Of a stretch of DNA of 12,512 bases, positions 1 to 6,818 are shown piece by piece (positions within the stretch are counted from its first letter, which is position 1; the number at the start of each line of letters is the position of its first letter). The notes beneath the pieces were generated by a model. The model saw nothing but the letters and a program-made list of their open reading frames with translations. It was not told where the DNA came from and did not search any database. The position numbers were made by a program, and so were the translations under genes. This DNA is from Oscillospiraceae bacterium (GTDB lineage: Bacteria > Bacillota > Clostridia > Oscillospirales > Ruminococcaceae), in the NCBI GenBank assembly GCA_015067375.1, contig SVMQ01000041.1, positions 1-12,512 on the forward strand, given 5' to 3'.

Positions 1-1728
1 GAGCATATTGTCATCCATCTTTTCATCAGCAGCGAACGAAATCACGATGGTGTTGAGATCTCCTGTAAGGCTGGTACCTGTTGTAACGATGGGGTTAGGT
101 GTACCAAGCTCCTTTACGGTGCTTGCAATGGCATTGGTGTCTACCTCGCCTGTGTAGGTGTAGGTTACCATGGTACCGCCCTTGAAGCGGATATCCACCT
201 CGGGAACGAGGATGAATGAGAATACAACAGTAAGAATGATAAGTGAAGCGGAAATTATCGCAAACACCTTTGTCTTCTTTACATAATCTATATTGAACTT
301 TGTTTTAAGTTCAATAGCATTTACAGTGTCCTTACCCTCTTCTGCGGAAGCAATAGCAGCAGCGCTCTTTCCGCCGCCATACAGCCAGGGCTTTCTGAAC
401 ATTTTGAACTTTGACAGCGCTGTTACCATGAGTCTTGTAGCCCAGCAAGCCATTACGAAGTTCATTATTACACCGACGAGCAGTGTGTAGCCGAAAGAGT
501 AGATCGTACCGTCGGTGGTAACACCAAACCATGTGCCGAATATTGCCATTAGGATAACAGCAACGATGATGATGGTAAGGTTAGAGTCGAGGATAGCGGC
601 AAAACCACGCTCGAAACCGTTCTTGATAGCGCCGTCGATAGTTCTGCCTGCCTTAAGCTCTTCACGGATACGCTCGTTGGATACAACGTTTGCGTCAACA
701 CCCATACCGATCGACAGGATGATACCTGCGATACCGGGGAGTGTAAGAGAAGCCGAGTCGTTAAAGCTGAAATAGCCTGTGATAGCTGCAAACATACCGG
801 CGATCTGACCGATAAGAGCAATAACCGCAACGAAGCCGGGCAGACGATAGTAAGCGATCATAAATACCGCGATAACAGCAAATGCGATAACACCCGCTAT
901 TGCCATGGCGTCACGCGCACCCATACCAAGGATAGGCGAGATGGTGGACAGGTTCTTTACTTCCAGCTTAAAGGGGAGCGAACCGCCGTTTATCTTGTTT
1001 GCCAGCTCCTCGGCAGGCTCTCTCTCTGCATATTCGGGAGAAGTGATCTGCGCGGTGTTGCCTGTGATCTGCTGATTAACGTTCGGCGCGGAGATGCAGA
1101 TGTCATCCATCCAGATAGAGATGGTATCACCGACAAGTCTGCCTGTTGCCTCGGAAAAGGCAGTAGCGCCTGCAGATGTAAGCTCAAGACCTACATAATA
1201 GGAAACACTTTCAGGGTCATAACCGACATAAGCCTCAGCTACGTCAGTACCCTGCAGGATGATGTTCTCGGTTTGACCTGTGGGAAGACCGTTCTCATCG
1301 ACGTTATAGCTCTCACGGAAAGTGAGCATCGCGGTCTCACCGATCTCCTTTACAGCAGCCTCGGGATCGAAAGATGCATCATCCGCCTGCCAGGGGAAGC
1401 GAACTATGATGGTCTTTGTGGTGTTGTCAACATACACCTCATAGTCGTTGATACTCTTGTCGATAAGTCGTGTTTCGATGATGGATTTAGCGGCGGAGAG
1501 GTCAGCTTCTGTGATGTCGTTTGCCGCGAGATAATCTTCGGGCGCGCCGAACGATACGTTGACACCGCCTCGGATATCGATTCCCCATCTTATATCGTCA
1601 ATGCCCCAGATGATATGCTTTTCAGTATCGCCGTAACGGGTGCTGACACCCATTGTGGTGGTGATAGTGAAAACCATGATAAGGATAAAGACGATAAAGA
1701 AAACGGGTCTTGTGATTCTTAATTTCAA
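1..1728 (-). CDS. secDF: SecD-SecF fusion protein translocase subunit (partial, C-terminus off window)
   Basis: This is the Sec translocon accessory subunit, which uses the proton gradient to help pull exported proteins across the membrane. 576 codons are visible without a stop; the 3' end lies beyond base 1. After a first membrane segment (residues 5-25) comes the SecD motif GIDIRGG near residue 50. A long extracytoplasmic P1 region and a hydrophobic bundle (about 270-450) follow, containing the conserved GMGVDANVVSNERI motif near 337-352. A linker (PWLYGGGK...) leads into a second hydrophobic segment near 480 and the SecF motif with FKGG near 505, so SecD and SecF are fused; about 95 residues of the SecF half are present. 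I chose the TTG at 1728 because GGAG at 1740-1737 sits 8 nt upstream. The in-frame GTG at 1737 overlaps that GGAG and is less likely. Family assignment is secure; the exact start is inferred. Confidence 0.95.
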   Translation of the reverse strand, partial: MKLRITRPVFFIVFILIMVFTITTTMGVSTRYGDTEKHIIWGIDDIRWGIDIRGGVNVSFGAPEDYLAANDITEADLSAAKSIIETRLIDKSINDYEVYVDNTTKTIIVRFPWQADDASFDPEAAVKEIGETAMLTFRESYNVDENGLPTGQTENIILQGTDVAEAYVGYDPESVSYYVGLELTSAGATAFSEATGRLVGDTISIWMDDICISAPNVNQQITGNTAQITSPEYAEREPAEELANKINGGSLPFKLEVKNLSTISPILGMGARDAMAIAGVIAFAVIAVFMIAYYRLPGFVAVIALIGQIAGMFAAITGYFSFNDSASLTLPGIAGIILSIGMGVDANVVSNERIREELKAGRTIDGAIKNGFERGFAAILDSNLTIIIVAVILMAIFGTWFGVTTDGTIYSFGYTLLVGVIMNFVMACWATRLMVTALSKFKMFRKPWLYGGGKSAAAIASAEEGKDTVNAIELKTKFNIDYVKKTKVFAIISASLIILTVVFSFILVPEVDIRFKGGTMVTYTYTGEVDTNAIASTVKELGTPNPIVTTGTSLTGDLNTIVISFAADEKMDDNML

Positions 1729-1754
1729 TTGTTTCACTCCGTTTCAATTTTATC

Positions 1755-1768
1755 GGCGGTATACCGCC
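1755..1768. repeat. 14-bp perfect palindrome in the secDF leader
   Basis: GGCGGTATACCGCC is a perfect palindrome located between the secDF promoter and its ribosome binding site, about 15 nt upstream of the GGAG. It could be a protein-binding site or, in RNA, part of a small hairpin. No known regulator is recognised. Confidence 0.5.
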
Positions 1769-1835
1769 ATATTTAATAATGGACGGGGCTTGTCCTAAAA
1801 AAAGGGAACAAAACCTCAGTCTATACCAATTATCT

Positions 1836-1864
1836 ATTATAATATATTATTTCAAATTAGTCAA
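1836..1864 (-). promoter_or_regulatory. Sigma-A-type promoter of secDF
   Basis: Reading the minus strand, TTGACT (1864-1859), a 17-nt spacer and a perfect TATAAT (1841-1836) form a near-consensus vegetative promoter. The transcript would start near 1829 and carry a leader of about 100 nt before the secDF start. It shows that secDF can be transcribed separately from the MORN gene upstream. Confidence 0.8.
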
Positions 1865-1931
1865 TACCAAAACCACTGTAAAACTTGAAATTTCACAAAA
1901 AATCCTCTGTAATGGGCAGAAATAAAGGTCT

Positions 1932-2669
1932 TTATCGTATCTCGGCAATGCCGCCATTGGCTTCAAGCTCTTTTCTGATCTGTACGGCTTGTTCGAGGGT
2001 CGCGCCCTTTATCACCCACTGGGGCAGCTCTTCCACGATATCCTTTGCCAGCGCCAGACCGTAGCCTGTTATCTCTCTTACCGCCTTTATCATCCTGATC
2101 TTACATTCGTCGGGACAGGACAGCAGGACGACCTCGCAGCCTTTGACAGCTTCAAGCTCTGGTCTGACATAGCGCACACGCACCCAGCTGCCGTTTTCAT
2201 CCTTTGTATCTGTAAATCCGTCTATAGCTTTGCCGTTGGAATACATTCCGCGGAATATACTTCCGTCCTTGTGATATTTCGTGCCCATGCCGTTTAGTTT
2301 GTCATTTATCCAGTTGCCCTCATAGCGTGTGCCGTCAGCTTCGGTCAGCGTACCATCGCCCTCGCGCTTTCCGTTGAGGAAGCTGCCATCGTAAATTATT
2401 CCGTTGGGGTAGGTAAATCTGCCCTGTCCGCCGAATTTGCCATTGATGAAATCTCCGACGTAATGCTCGCCTGACTTGTATATAAACTCGCCAAAGCCGT
2501 GCATCAGTCCGTTGTGCCATTCACCTTTGTAGATGTTGCCGCTTTTGAAGTACATCGTACCCCTGCCCTCTCGGATGCCGTTTACAAGTTCGCCTTCGTA
2601 GCGGTCTGCAGAGATGGCATCTTTTTTTGTGCCGCCCTTTTTGAATAATCCTTTAAGCTTATCAAACAT
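1932..2669 (-). CDS. MORN-repeat protein with ribosomal L7/L12 C-terminal-like domain
   Basis: This 245-aa protein has no signal peptide or membrane segment. A short basic N-terminus (FDKLKGLFKKGG) precedes at least five MORN repeats of about 23 residues (24-149), each of the form YxGxxxNGxxxGxGxxxxxxG, with a degenerate sixth at the end. After a linker rich in charged residues, residues 176-245 resemble the L7/L12 C-terminal domain. Signature stretches are IRMIKAVREITGYGLALAKDIVEELP and a final KELEANGGIAEI. In the ribosomal stalk this domain contacts translation factors. Here it is detached from the L10-binding N-terminus, so the protein is not the ribosomal protein itself. MORN repeats often bind lipids or proteins. 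Function is unknown. The ATG is supported by GGGAG at 2681-2677, 7 nt upstream. It is followed by secDF on the same strand, but that gene has its own promoter. Confidence 0.9.
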   Translation of the reverse strand: MFDKLKGLFKKGGTKKDAISADRYEGELVNGIREGRGTMYFKSGNIYKGEWHNGLMHGFGEFIYKSGEHYVGDFINGKFGGQGRFTYPNGIIYDGSFLNGKREGDGTLTEADGTRYEGNWINDKLNGMGTKYHKDGSIFRGMYSNGKAIDGFTDTKDENGSWVRVRYVRPELEAVKGCEVVLLSCPDECKIRMIKAVREITGYGLALAKDIVEELPQWVIKGATLEQAVQIRKELEANGGIAEIR

Positions 2670-2699
2670 AATAATGCTCCCTAGTAGTCGTTTTCACCT

Positions 2700-2728
2700 A
2701 TTTTAACATGGCACAGCAGCGGTGTCAA
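2700..2728 (-). promoter_or_regulatory. Sigma-A-type promoter of the MORN-L7/L12 gene
   Basis: On the minus strand, TTGACA (2728-2723) is a perfect -35 element. It is followed by 17 nt and TAAAAT (2705-2700), one mismatch from consensus. The predicted start near 2693 gives a short leader of about 24 nt. Confidence 0.75.
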
Positions 2729-2780
2729 GCGGCATAGCATAGTTGAGGAAAAACCAAACAGTAGGTGATATGAAAAGTAT

Positions 2781-2823
2781 ATGATTATCATCAACGCAAG
2801 GTATTTTGATCAATTGTATTGAT
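2781..2823. repeat. Two short palindromes between divergent promoters
   Basis: ATGATTATCAT (2781-2791) and ATCAATTGTATTGAT (2809-2823) are two symmetric sequences lying 28-70 bp upstream of the -35 element of the leader-RNA promoter. They could be operators. Both are AT-rich, so chance symmetry is possible. No known consensus fits fully. Confidence 0.35.
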
Positions 2824-2850
2824 AGCGGTGGATTTATATGTAATTTACGC

Positions 2851-2879
2851 TTGCAAATCAGAATGAAACGTGCTATAAT
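2851..2879 (+). promoter_or_regulatory. Sigma-A-type promoter of leader RNA and lipoprotein gene
   Basis: TTGCAA (2851-2856), a 17-nt spacer and a perfect TATAAT (2874-2879) place the transcription start near 2885-2887. That is exactly where the first helix of the structured RNA downstream begins. No other good promoter is seen between here and the lipoprotein start. Confidence 0.8.
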
Positions 2880-2884
2880 ATAAA

Positions 2885-2996
2885 GTGCGACACAACTGAA
2901 TATATCCTTTAGGCGAAGTATACACTTTTACTATGGTAAAAGTGCATGCTCTTTTTCGTATGCTTTTCTTAAAGGATTCGGAAGTTGTGTCGCAGC
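2885..2996 (+). ncRNA. Structured RNA leader / riboswitch-like element or small RNA, family not recognised
   Basis: The 394-nt stretch without a gene (2670-3063) holds two divergent promoters and this RNA. Helix P1 is 12 perfect pairs, 2886-2897 with 2983-2994. Inside it, P2 pairs 2904-2911 with 2970-2977 (8 bp). Within P2 are hairpin P3 (2923-2931 with 2936-2944, 9 bp, loop TATG) and hairpin P4 (2945-2949 with 2958-2962, one G-U pair). The internal loop and junction strands (about 2898-2903 with 2978-2982, and 2912-2922) are where conserved bases of an aptamer would be expected. The RNA starts at the predicted transcription start and is followed by an intrinsic terminator before the lipoprotein ribosome binding site. 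I compared it from memory with common riboswitches, T-boxes, SRP RNA and 6S RNA and saw no clear match. The architecture is seen; the role is inferred. Confidence 0.65.
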
Positions 2997-3018
2997 AATC
3001 GGAGCTTTGCATTTTTCG

Positions 3019-3046
3019 GTGCGTAGCTTCGGCTGCGCACTTTTTT
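3019..3046 (+). terminator. Intrinsic terminator/attenuator before the lipoprotein gene
   Basis: A 9-bp stem (3019-3027 with 3032-3040, one G-U pair) has a UUCG tetraloop closed by C-G and runs directly into six T residues (3041-3046). It ends only 5 nt before the GGAGG of the lipoprotein gene, so it must be read through for that gene to be expressed from the upstream promoter. The 3' arm could also pair with the 3' strand of P1 (see findings). Confidence 0.85.
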
Positions 3047-3063
3047 ATTACGGAGGAAAAGAT

Positions 3064-4581
3064 ATGAAAAAGTTTTTGAGTGTTGTGCTTGCTGCCTTTG
3101 TTTTGTTTAGCCTTGGCGGTTGTGGTAAACACGAGGACAGTACAGAAGATAACGATGATACAGCCCATGACATCGTTACACTGGACGCGTCCTCAACTAC
3201 GCAGATTGGGACAGAACAAGCCGACAATGGCGGCAGTATGGTAATGGCAGGCTCTGAGGGCAGTGCTTCGCAGCAGGGCAGCGGAGATACCGCTGACAGT
3301 AAAATGCAAGAGGTTGCTATACCTGAAGAAAAGCGAATTCTTGGAAAGGGAAAGCTGTACGCAAATTATTGGTGTTTATCTGTTGAAGGAATGGACTATT
3401 TATATAATATCACGGATGGTACGCTTCGAGAAAGCCAATGGATAGATCTTGAAAATGTCAGCGGTTCGACTTATTATGATACAAGCACAAAACGTCTCGT
3501 TGACATTGCGACAGGAAAAGAGATATGTCAGCTTGATGAAGAAACATTCTTAATTCCATGCGAAAATAAGGAAAGCAGATATTTCCCTGATGGAAAGGCA
3601 TTGGCGTTTAAGATAGAAAAAGGATTTTCGGGCGATACATATTATATGGGATATCTAAATGTCAATGGCGAATGGGATGTTCCGATGACAACGGAATTTC
3701 CCGCGTTGAAGTGTGATGGAGCTGATAAAATCAAAGATAAACTTTCGGATTGGTATGGCGATCAAGCAAATATTGGAACGTTTACTTATTTTGATGGTAT
3801 GTATGGAGTACAGCTTGGTGATTATTATTTCTTTGATGAAAATGCAGCGTATTCAATGAGCAGCAGTTATGGAGAATATACGGATTATTTAACCGCTTGT
3901 GCAGGAAAATGCAGCGATGGTATTATTTACGGCTATATCCGCCCAAACAACGGAGAAGCTACAGATTTGTTTATATATGATTGTGATACGCAGGAATACG
4001 ATATCACGTCACTGACTGATGTTGGCATATCAACAGTTATGAACAGAATAGACATCAACTTTTACGATGAATATATAGGCATATATTATTATGTGTATTC
4101 CGGTGCTTCAAATCAGGATTATAACTATATAAAGCTTGATTATGACTTCAATGTAATTGAGCAGTATGATATGACGCAGTGCTCAGATATAGAGCAATTT
4201 GAGGCATCCGATAAAGCAGTAGCATTTTTCGGCGCTAACAAATCAGGAGATCATTATCTGTGCCTTATGAATCCCGATGGAAGCTTTGCGTTCGACCCAA
4301 TAAAGACAGAAGATCGCTTGCTTATTGAGGGTATAGAACTGCATATCAATAATGATATGTTTATCTGTTACCATAGCAAGGCTGACAAGACTTATATCTA
4401 TAGCTTTGTTACAAATCAGCTGACAGTATTTGACAGTGTTTCGGGTAAGCGTGTTGTCAATCATGATCCCGTATCTGGAATGATAGTTGTCCATGATCAG
4501 AATGCTAACGATGGTTTAGGTAATTACTATCTCGCTGATTCTGCCGCACCCAATGATTTGATAGTTCCCTTTGAAGCATAA
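3064..4581 (+). CDS. Uncharacterised AT-rich lipoprotein with a WG-repeat-like segment
   Basis: This 505-aa protein starts at the ATG at 3064, with GGAGG at 3052-3056 spaced 7 nt away; upstream in-frame codons lie inside the terminator and are not used here. A lipoprotein signal (MKKFLSVVLAAF...SLGGC, Cys20 as the lipidated residue) is followed by an acidic, Ser/Gly/Gln-rich linker to about residue 95. The rest is rich in Tyr, Asp and short beta-like repeats. One stretch near 196-210 (GYLNVNGEWDVPM) resembles a WG repeat, and the overall pattern would suit a beta-propeller-like fold. I do not recognise a named family and assign no function. The protein should be anchored on the outer face of the membrane. 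Its codons are visibly AT-richer than those of thrS next door. Two in-frame TAA stops end it. Expression appears to depend on the upstream structured leader and terminator. Confidence 0.9.
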   Translation: MKKFLSVVLAAFVLFSLGGCGKHEDSTEDNDDTAHDIVTLDASSTTQIGTEQADNGGSMVMAGSEGSASQQGSGDTADSKMQEVAIPEEKRILGKGKLYANYWCLSVEGMDYLYNITDGTLRESQWIDLENVSGSTYYDTSTKRLVDIATGKEICQLDEETFLIPCENKESRYFPDGKALAFKIEKGFSGDTYYMGYLNVNGEWDVPMTTEFPALKCDGADKIKDKLSDWYGDQANIGTFTYFDGMYGVQLGDYYFFDENAAYSMSSSYGEYTDYLTACAGKCSDGIIYGYIRPNNGEATDLFIYDCDTQEYDITSLTDVGISTVMNRIDINFYDEYIGIYYYVYSGASNQDYNYIKLDYDFNVIEQYDMTQCSDIEQFEASDKAVAFFGANKSGDHYLCLMNPDGSFAFDPIKTEDRLLIEGIELHINNDMFICYHSKADKTYIYSFVTNQLTVFDSVSGKRVVNHDPVSGMIVVHDQNANDGLGNYYLADSAAPNDLIVPFEA

Positions 4582-4630
4582 TAACAAGCAAAAAGCGTAT
4601 GTATGATTGCATACGCTTTTGCTTGTTATT
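4581..4630 (+). terminator. Terminator hairpin after the lipoprotein gene
   Basis: A long stem pairs 4582-4601 with 4610-4628 around a short loop, with a single bulged A in the 5' arm. The T-rich tail is weak (TATTTATT), but the CATACGCTTTT edge of the inner stem also supplies a T run. It separates the lipoprotein unit from the thrS promoter. Confidence 0.7.
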
Positions 4631-4667
4631 TATTCCTTTGGTTACACTCTTTTGACCAATTAAGCAC

Positions 4668-4696
4668 TTGACTTTTATTATAAATAGTAGTACAAT
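4668..4696 (+). promoter_or_regulatory. Sigma-A-type promoter of thrS
   Basis: TTGACT (4668-4673), 17 nt, then TACAAT (4691-4696), one mismatch from each consensus element. The predicted start near 4703 gives a leader of about 150 nt before thrS. Confidence 0.75.
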
Positions 4697-4702
4697 ATAA
4701 GG

Positions 4703-4853
4703 CATACCGCAAAAACAGCGGCGAGGAAGCAGCGGCTGCGGCACACCTGTATGTGTGCGGACTGTTGCGGACAGACCATAACTGTTGTGTGGTAAAAAAT
4801 AATTTTTGAACGGCGGGGCGTTTGTTCAGCCCTGTTAGGAAAGGATGTTCACA
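4703..4853 (+). promoter_or_regulatory. Structured 5' leader of thrS, no T-box recognised
   Basis: The leader holds several short inverted repeats: CCGC/GCGG near 4708-4722, GCACAC/GTGTGC near 4740-4760, ACCA/TGGT near 4776-4794, and a GGGGC/GCCCT hairpin ending about 5 nt before the AGGAAAGG ribosome binding site. The T-box specifier/antiterminator layout and its AGGGTGGNACCGCG-like core are not present. No intrinsic terminator is obvious. Regulation, if any, may act on translation; this is inference. Confidence 0.4.
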
Positions 4854-6794
4854 ATGATCAAAGTAACACTGGCAAACGGCGAAGTAAAGGAATTCGAAGC
4901 AGGACTTCTTGCATTTGATGTGGCAAGAGAAACAGGCGACGCAAAGACAGCGTGCCTTGCAGAGATCGATGGAAATGTATGCGATCTTCGCACAACTATC
5001 GACAAGGACTGCACCGTAAAGTTCCTCACATTCGAGGATGAGCAGGGCAAGCGCTGCTTCAACCACACTGCTTCCCACATTCTGGCTCAGGCTGTAAAGC
5101 GCCTGTACCCCAACACAAAGCTGGCTATCGGTCCGGCTATCGACAATGGTTTTTACTACGATTTCGATTTTGAGGAGCCTATCAATGCAGACGCTCTTCC
5201 CAAGATCGAGGCTGAGATGAAGAAGATCGTCAAGGAAGCCATCAGACTTGAGCAGTTCACCATGGCTCCCGACGAGGCTATAAAGTATCTTGAAGAGCAG
5301 GGCGAGATCTACAAGGTAGAGCTTTGCAAGGAGCACGCTGACAAGGGCGAGCCTATCTCGTTCTTCAGACAGGGCGATTTCACTGATCTGTGCGCAGGCC
5401 CTCACATGATGAGCACATCTCCCATCAAGGCATACAAGCTCACTTCCGCTACAGGCGCATACTGGCGCGGCAGCGAGAAGAACAAGATGCTGACAAGGAT
5501 TTATGGTACCGCATTTCCCACAAAGGACGCCCTCAACGAGTACCTGACTGCTGTAGAAGAAGCAAAGAAGCGCGATCACAACAAGATCGGACGCGAGCTT
5601 GAGTACTTCACAACAGTTGACTGCATCGGTCAGGGTCTGCCTGTATTGCTGCCCAAGGGCTCAAAGGTCGTTCAGATCCTTCAGCGCTGGGTAGAGGATA
5701 CGGAGTACAAGCGCGGCTGTCTGCTGACAAAAACTCCCCTCATGGCAAAGAGAGATCTGTACAAGATCAGTGGCCACTGGGATCATTATCTTGACGGTAT
5801 GTTCATTCTGGGCGATCCCTATGATGAAACAAAGGAATGCTTCGCAATGCGTCCTATGACCTGTCCGTTCCAGTATCAGGTGTTCCTGAACAGACAGCGC
5901 AGCTACCGTGATCTTCCCATGCGACTGACGGAAACATCCACGCTGTTCAGAAACGAGGACAGCGGTGAGATGCACGGCCTTATCAGAGTAAGACAGTTCA
6001 CGATCTCCGAGGGTCACTACATCCTCCGCCCCGAGCAGCTTGAGGAGGAGTTCAAGGAGTGTCTGGAGCTTGCAAAGTACTGCCTCGATACAGTAGGTCT
6101 GCTGGAGGACTGCACATTCCGCTTCTCGCAGTGGGATCCTGCTAACCCCAAGAACAAGTACGAGGGAACAGCGGAGCAGTGGGAAACCGCTCAGGCTACG
6201 ATGAAGACTATCCTGGACAACCTTGGAGTTGAGTATTCTATTGGCATTGACGAGGCTGCATTCTATGGCCCCAAGCTGGATATCCAGTACAAGAATGTAT
6301 TCGGCAAGGAAGATACACTCGTCACTATTCAGATAGATATGCTGCTGGCTGAAAAGTTCGGTATGGAGTATGTAGATGTTGACGGCACAAAGAAGCGCCC
6401 CTACATCATCCACCGCACATCGCTGGGCTGCTACGAGAGAACACTGGCTTATCTGCTGGAGAAGTACGCAGGCGCACTGCCGTTGTGGATGTCGCCTGAG
6501 CAGGTACGCATTCTGCCCATCACAGACCGCGCGAAGGAATATGCAGAGGGCATCTCTGACAAGCTGGAGAGCATGGGCATCCGCACATCTGTTGACAACA
6601 GAAACGAGAAGATCGGCTGGAAGATACGTCAGGCTCAGATCGAGAAGATACCTTACTTCTTTATCGTTGGTGATAATGAGGTCGAGGCAAACAGCGTAGC
6701 GCTGCGCTCCAGAAAGGACGGCGACCTCGGTGTATCTCCGCTTGACGAGGTAATTGCAAAGATCATCAAGGAAAATGCCGAGAAGGCTAGATAA
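4854..6794 (+). CDS. thrS: Threonyl-tRNA synthetase
   Basis: It charges tRNA-Thr with threonine in the cytosol. The 646-aa length fits the full-length bacterial enzyme. Domains in order: TGS (1-60), the editing/SAD domain with HTASH (His71 and His75) and the CAGPH motif near 184-188, and the class II catalytic core. The core carries the zinc ligand Cys of RPMTCPF, motif 2 (TLFRNEDSGEMHGLIRVRQF), the His of ISEGHY, and the motif 3 region (IIHRTSLGCYERTLAYLLE). The anticodon-binding domain spans about 545-646 (LPLWMSPEQVRILPI...). I prefer the ATG at 4854 over the ATG at 4845: AGGAAAGG ends at 4844, 9 nt before it, and MIKVTL is the usual start of the family. Codon use is biased toward C-ending and G-ending codons, as expected for a highly expressed gene. 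It is followed 24 nt later by an SseB-like gene, probably co-transcribed. Confidence 0.98.
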   Translation: MIKVTLANGEVKEFEAGLLAFDVARETGDAKTACLAEIDGNVCDLRTTIDKDCTVKFLTFEDEQGKRCFNHTASHILAQAVKRLYPNTKLAIGPAIDNGFYYDFDFEEPINADALPKIEAEMKKIVKEAIRLEQFTMAPDEAIKYLEEQGEIYKVELCKEHADKGEPISFFRQGDFTDLCAGPHMMSTSPIKAYKLTSATGAYWRGSEKNKMLTRIYGTAFPTKDALNEYLTAVEEAKKRDHNKIGRELEYFTTVDCIGQGLPVLLPKGSKVVQILQRWVEDTEYKRGCLLTKTPLMAKRDLYKISGHWDHYLDGMFILGDPYDETKECFAMRPMTCPFQYQVFLNRQRSYRDLPMRLTETSTLFRNEDSGEMHGLIRVRQFTISEGHYILRPEQLEEEFKECLELAKYCLDTVGLLEDCTFRFSQWDPANPKNKYEGTAEQWETAQATMKTILDNLGVEYSIGIDEAAFYGPKLDIQYKNVFGKEDTLVTIQIDMLLAEKFGMEYVDVDGTKKRPYIIHRTSLGCYERTLAYLLEKYAGALPLWMSPEQVRILPITDRAKEYAEGISDKLESMGIRTSVDNRNEKIGWKIRQAQIEKIPYFFIVGDNEVEANSVALRSRKDGDLGVSPLDEVIAKIIKENAEKAR

Positions 6795-6818
6795 CACGAC
6801 AGAAAGGTGAATAACGAT

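Noticed and set aside
1273..1722. Plus-strand open frame of 149 codons
   Set aside because: It lies opposite the N-terminal part of secDF, which has clear SecD motifs in the other strand.
2778..2794. Fur box at the ATGATTATCAT palindrome
   Set aside because: Only the centre resembles the TGATAATNATTATCA arrangement; flanking bases do not match.
2885..2996. Identification of the leader RNA as 6S RNA or SRP RNA
   Set aside because: The conserved SRP tetraloop region is absent, and the size and branched layout do not fit the long rod with central bubble of 6S RNA; left as unassigned.
2845..3168. Minus-strand frame of 107 codons over the leader RNA
   Set aside because: The region is explained by a plus-strand promoter, nested helices and a terminator; the peptide looks random and has no convincing start context.
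4626..5579. Long minus-strand open frame (317 codons) opposite the thrS start
   Set aside because: It is antisense to the well-supported thrS gene and its promoter, is Cys/Leu-rich without any family likeness, and arises from the codon bias of thrS.
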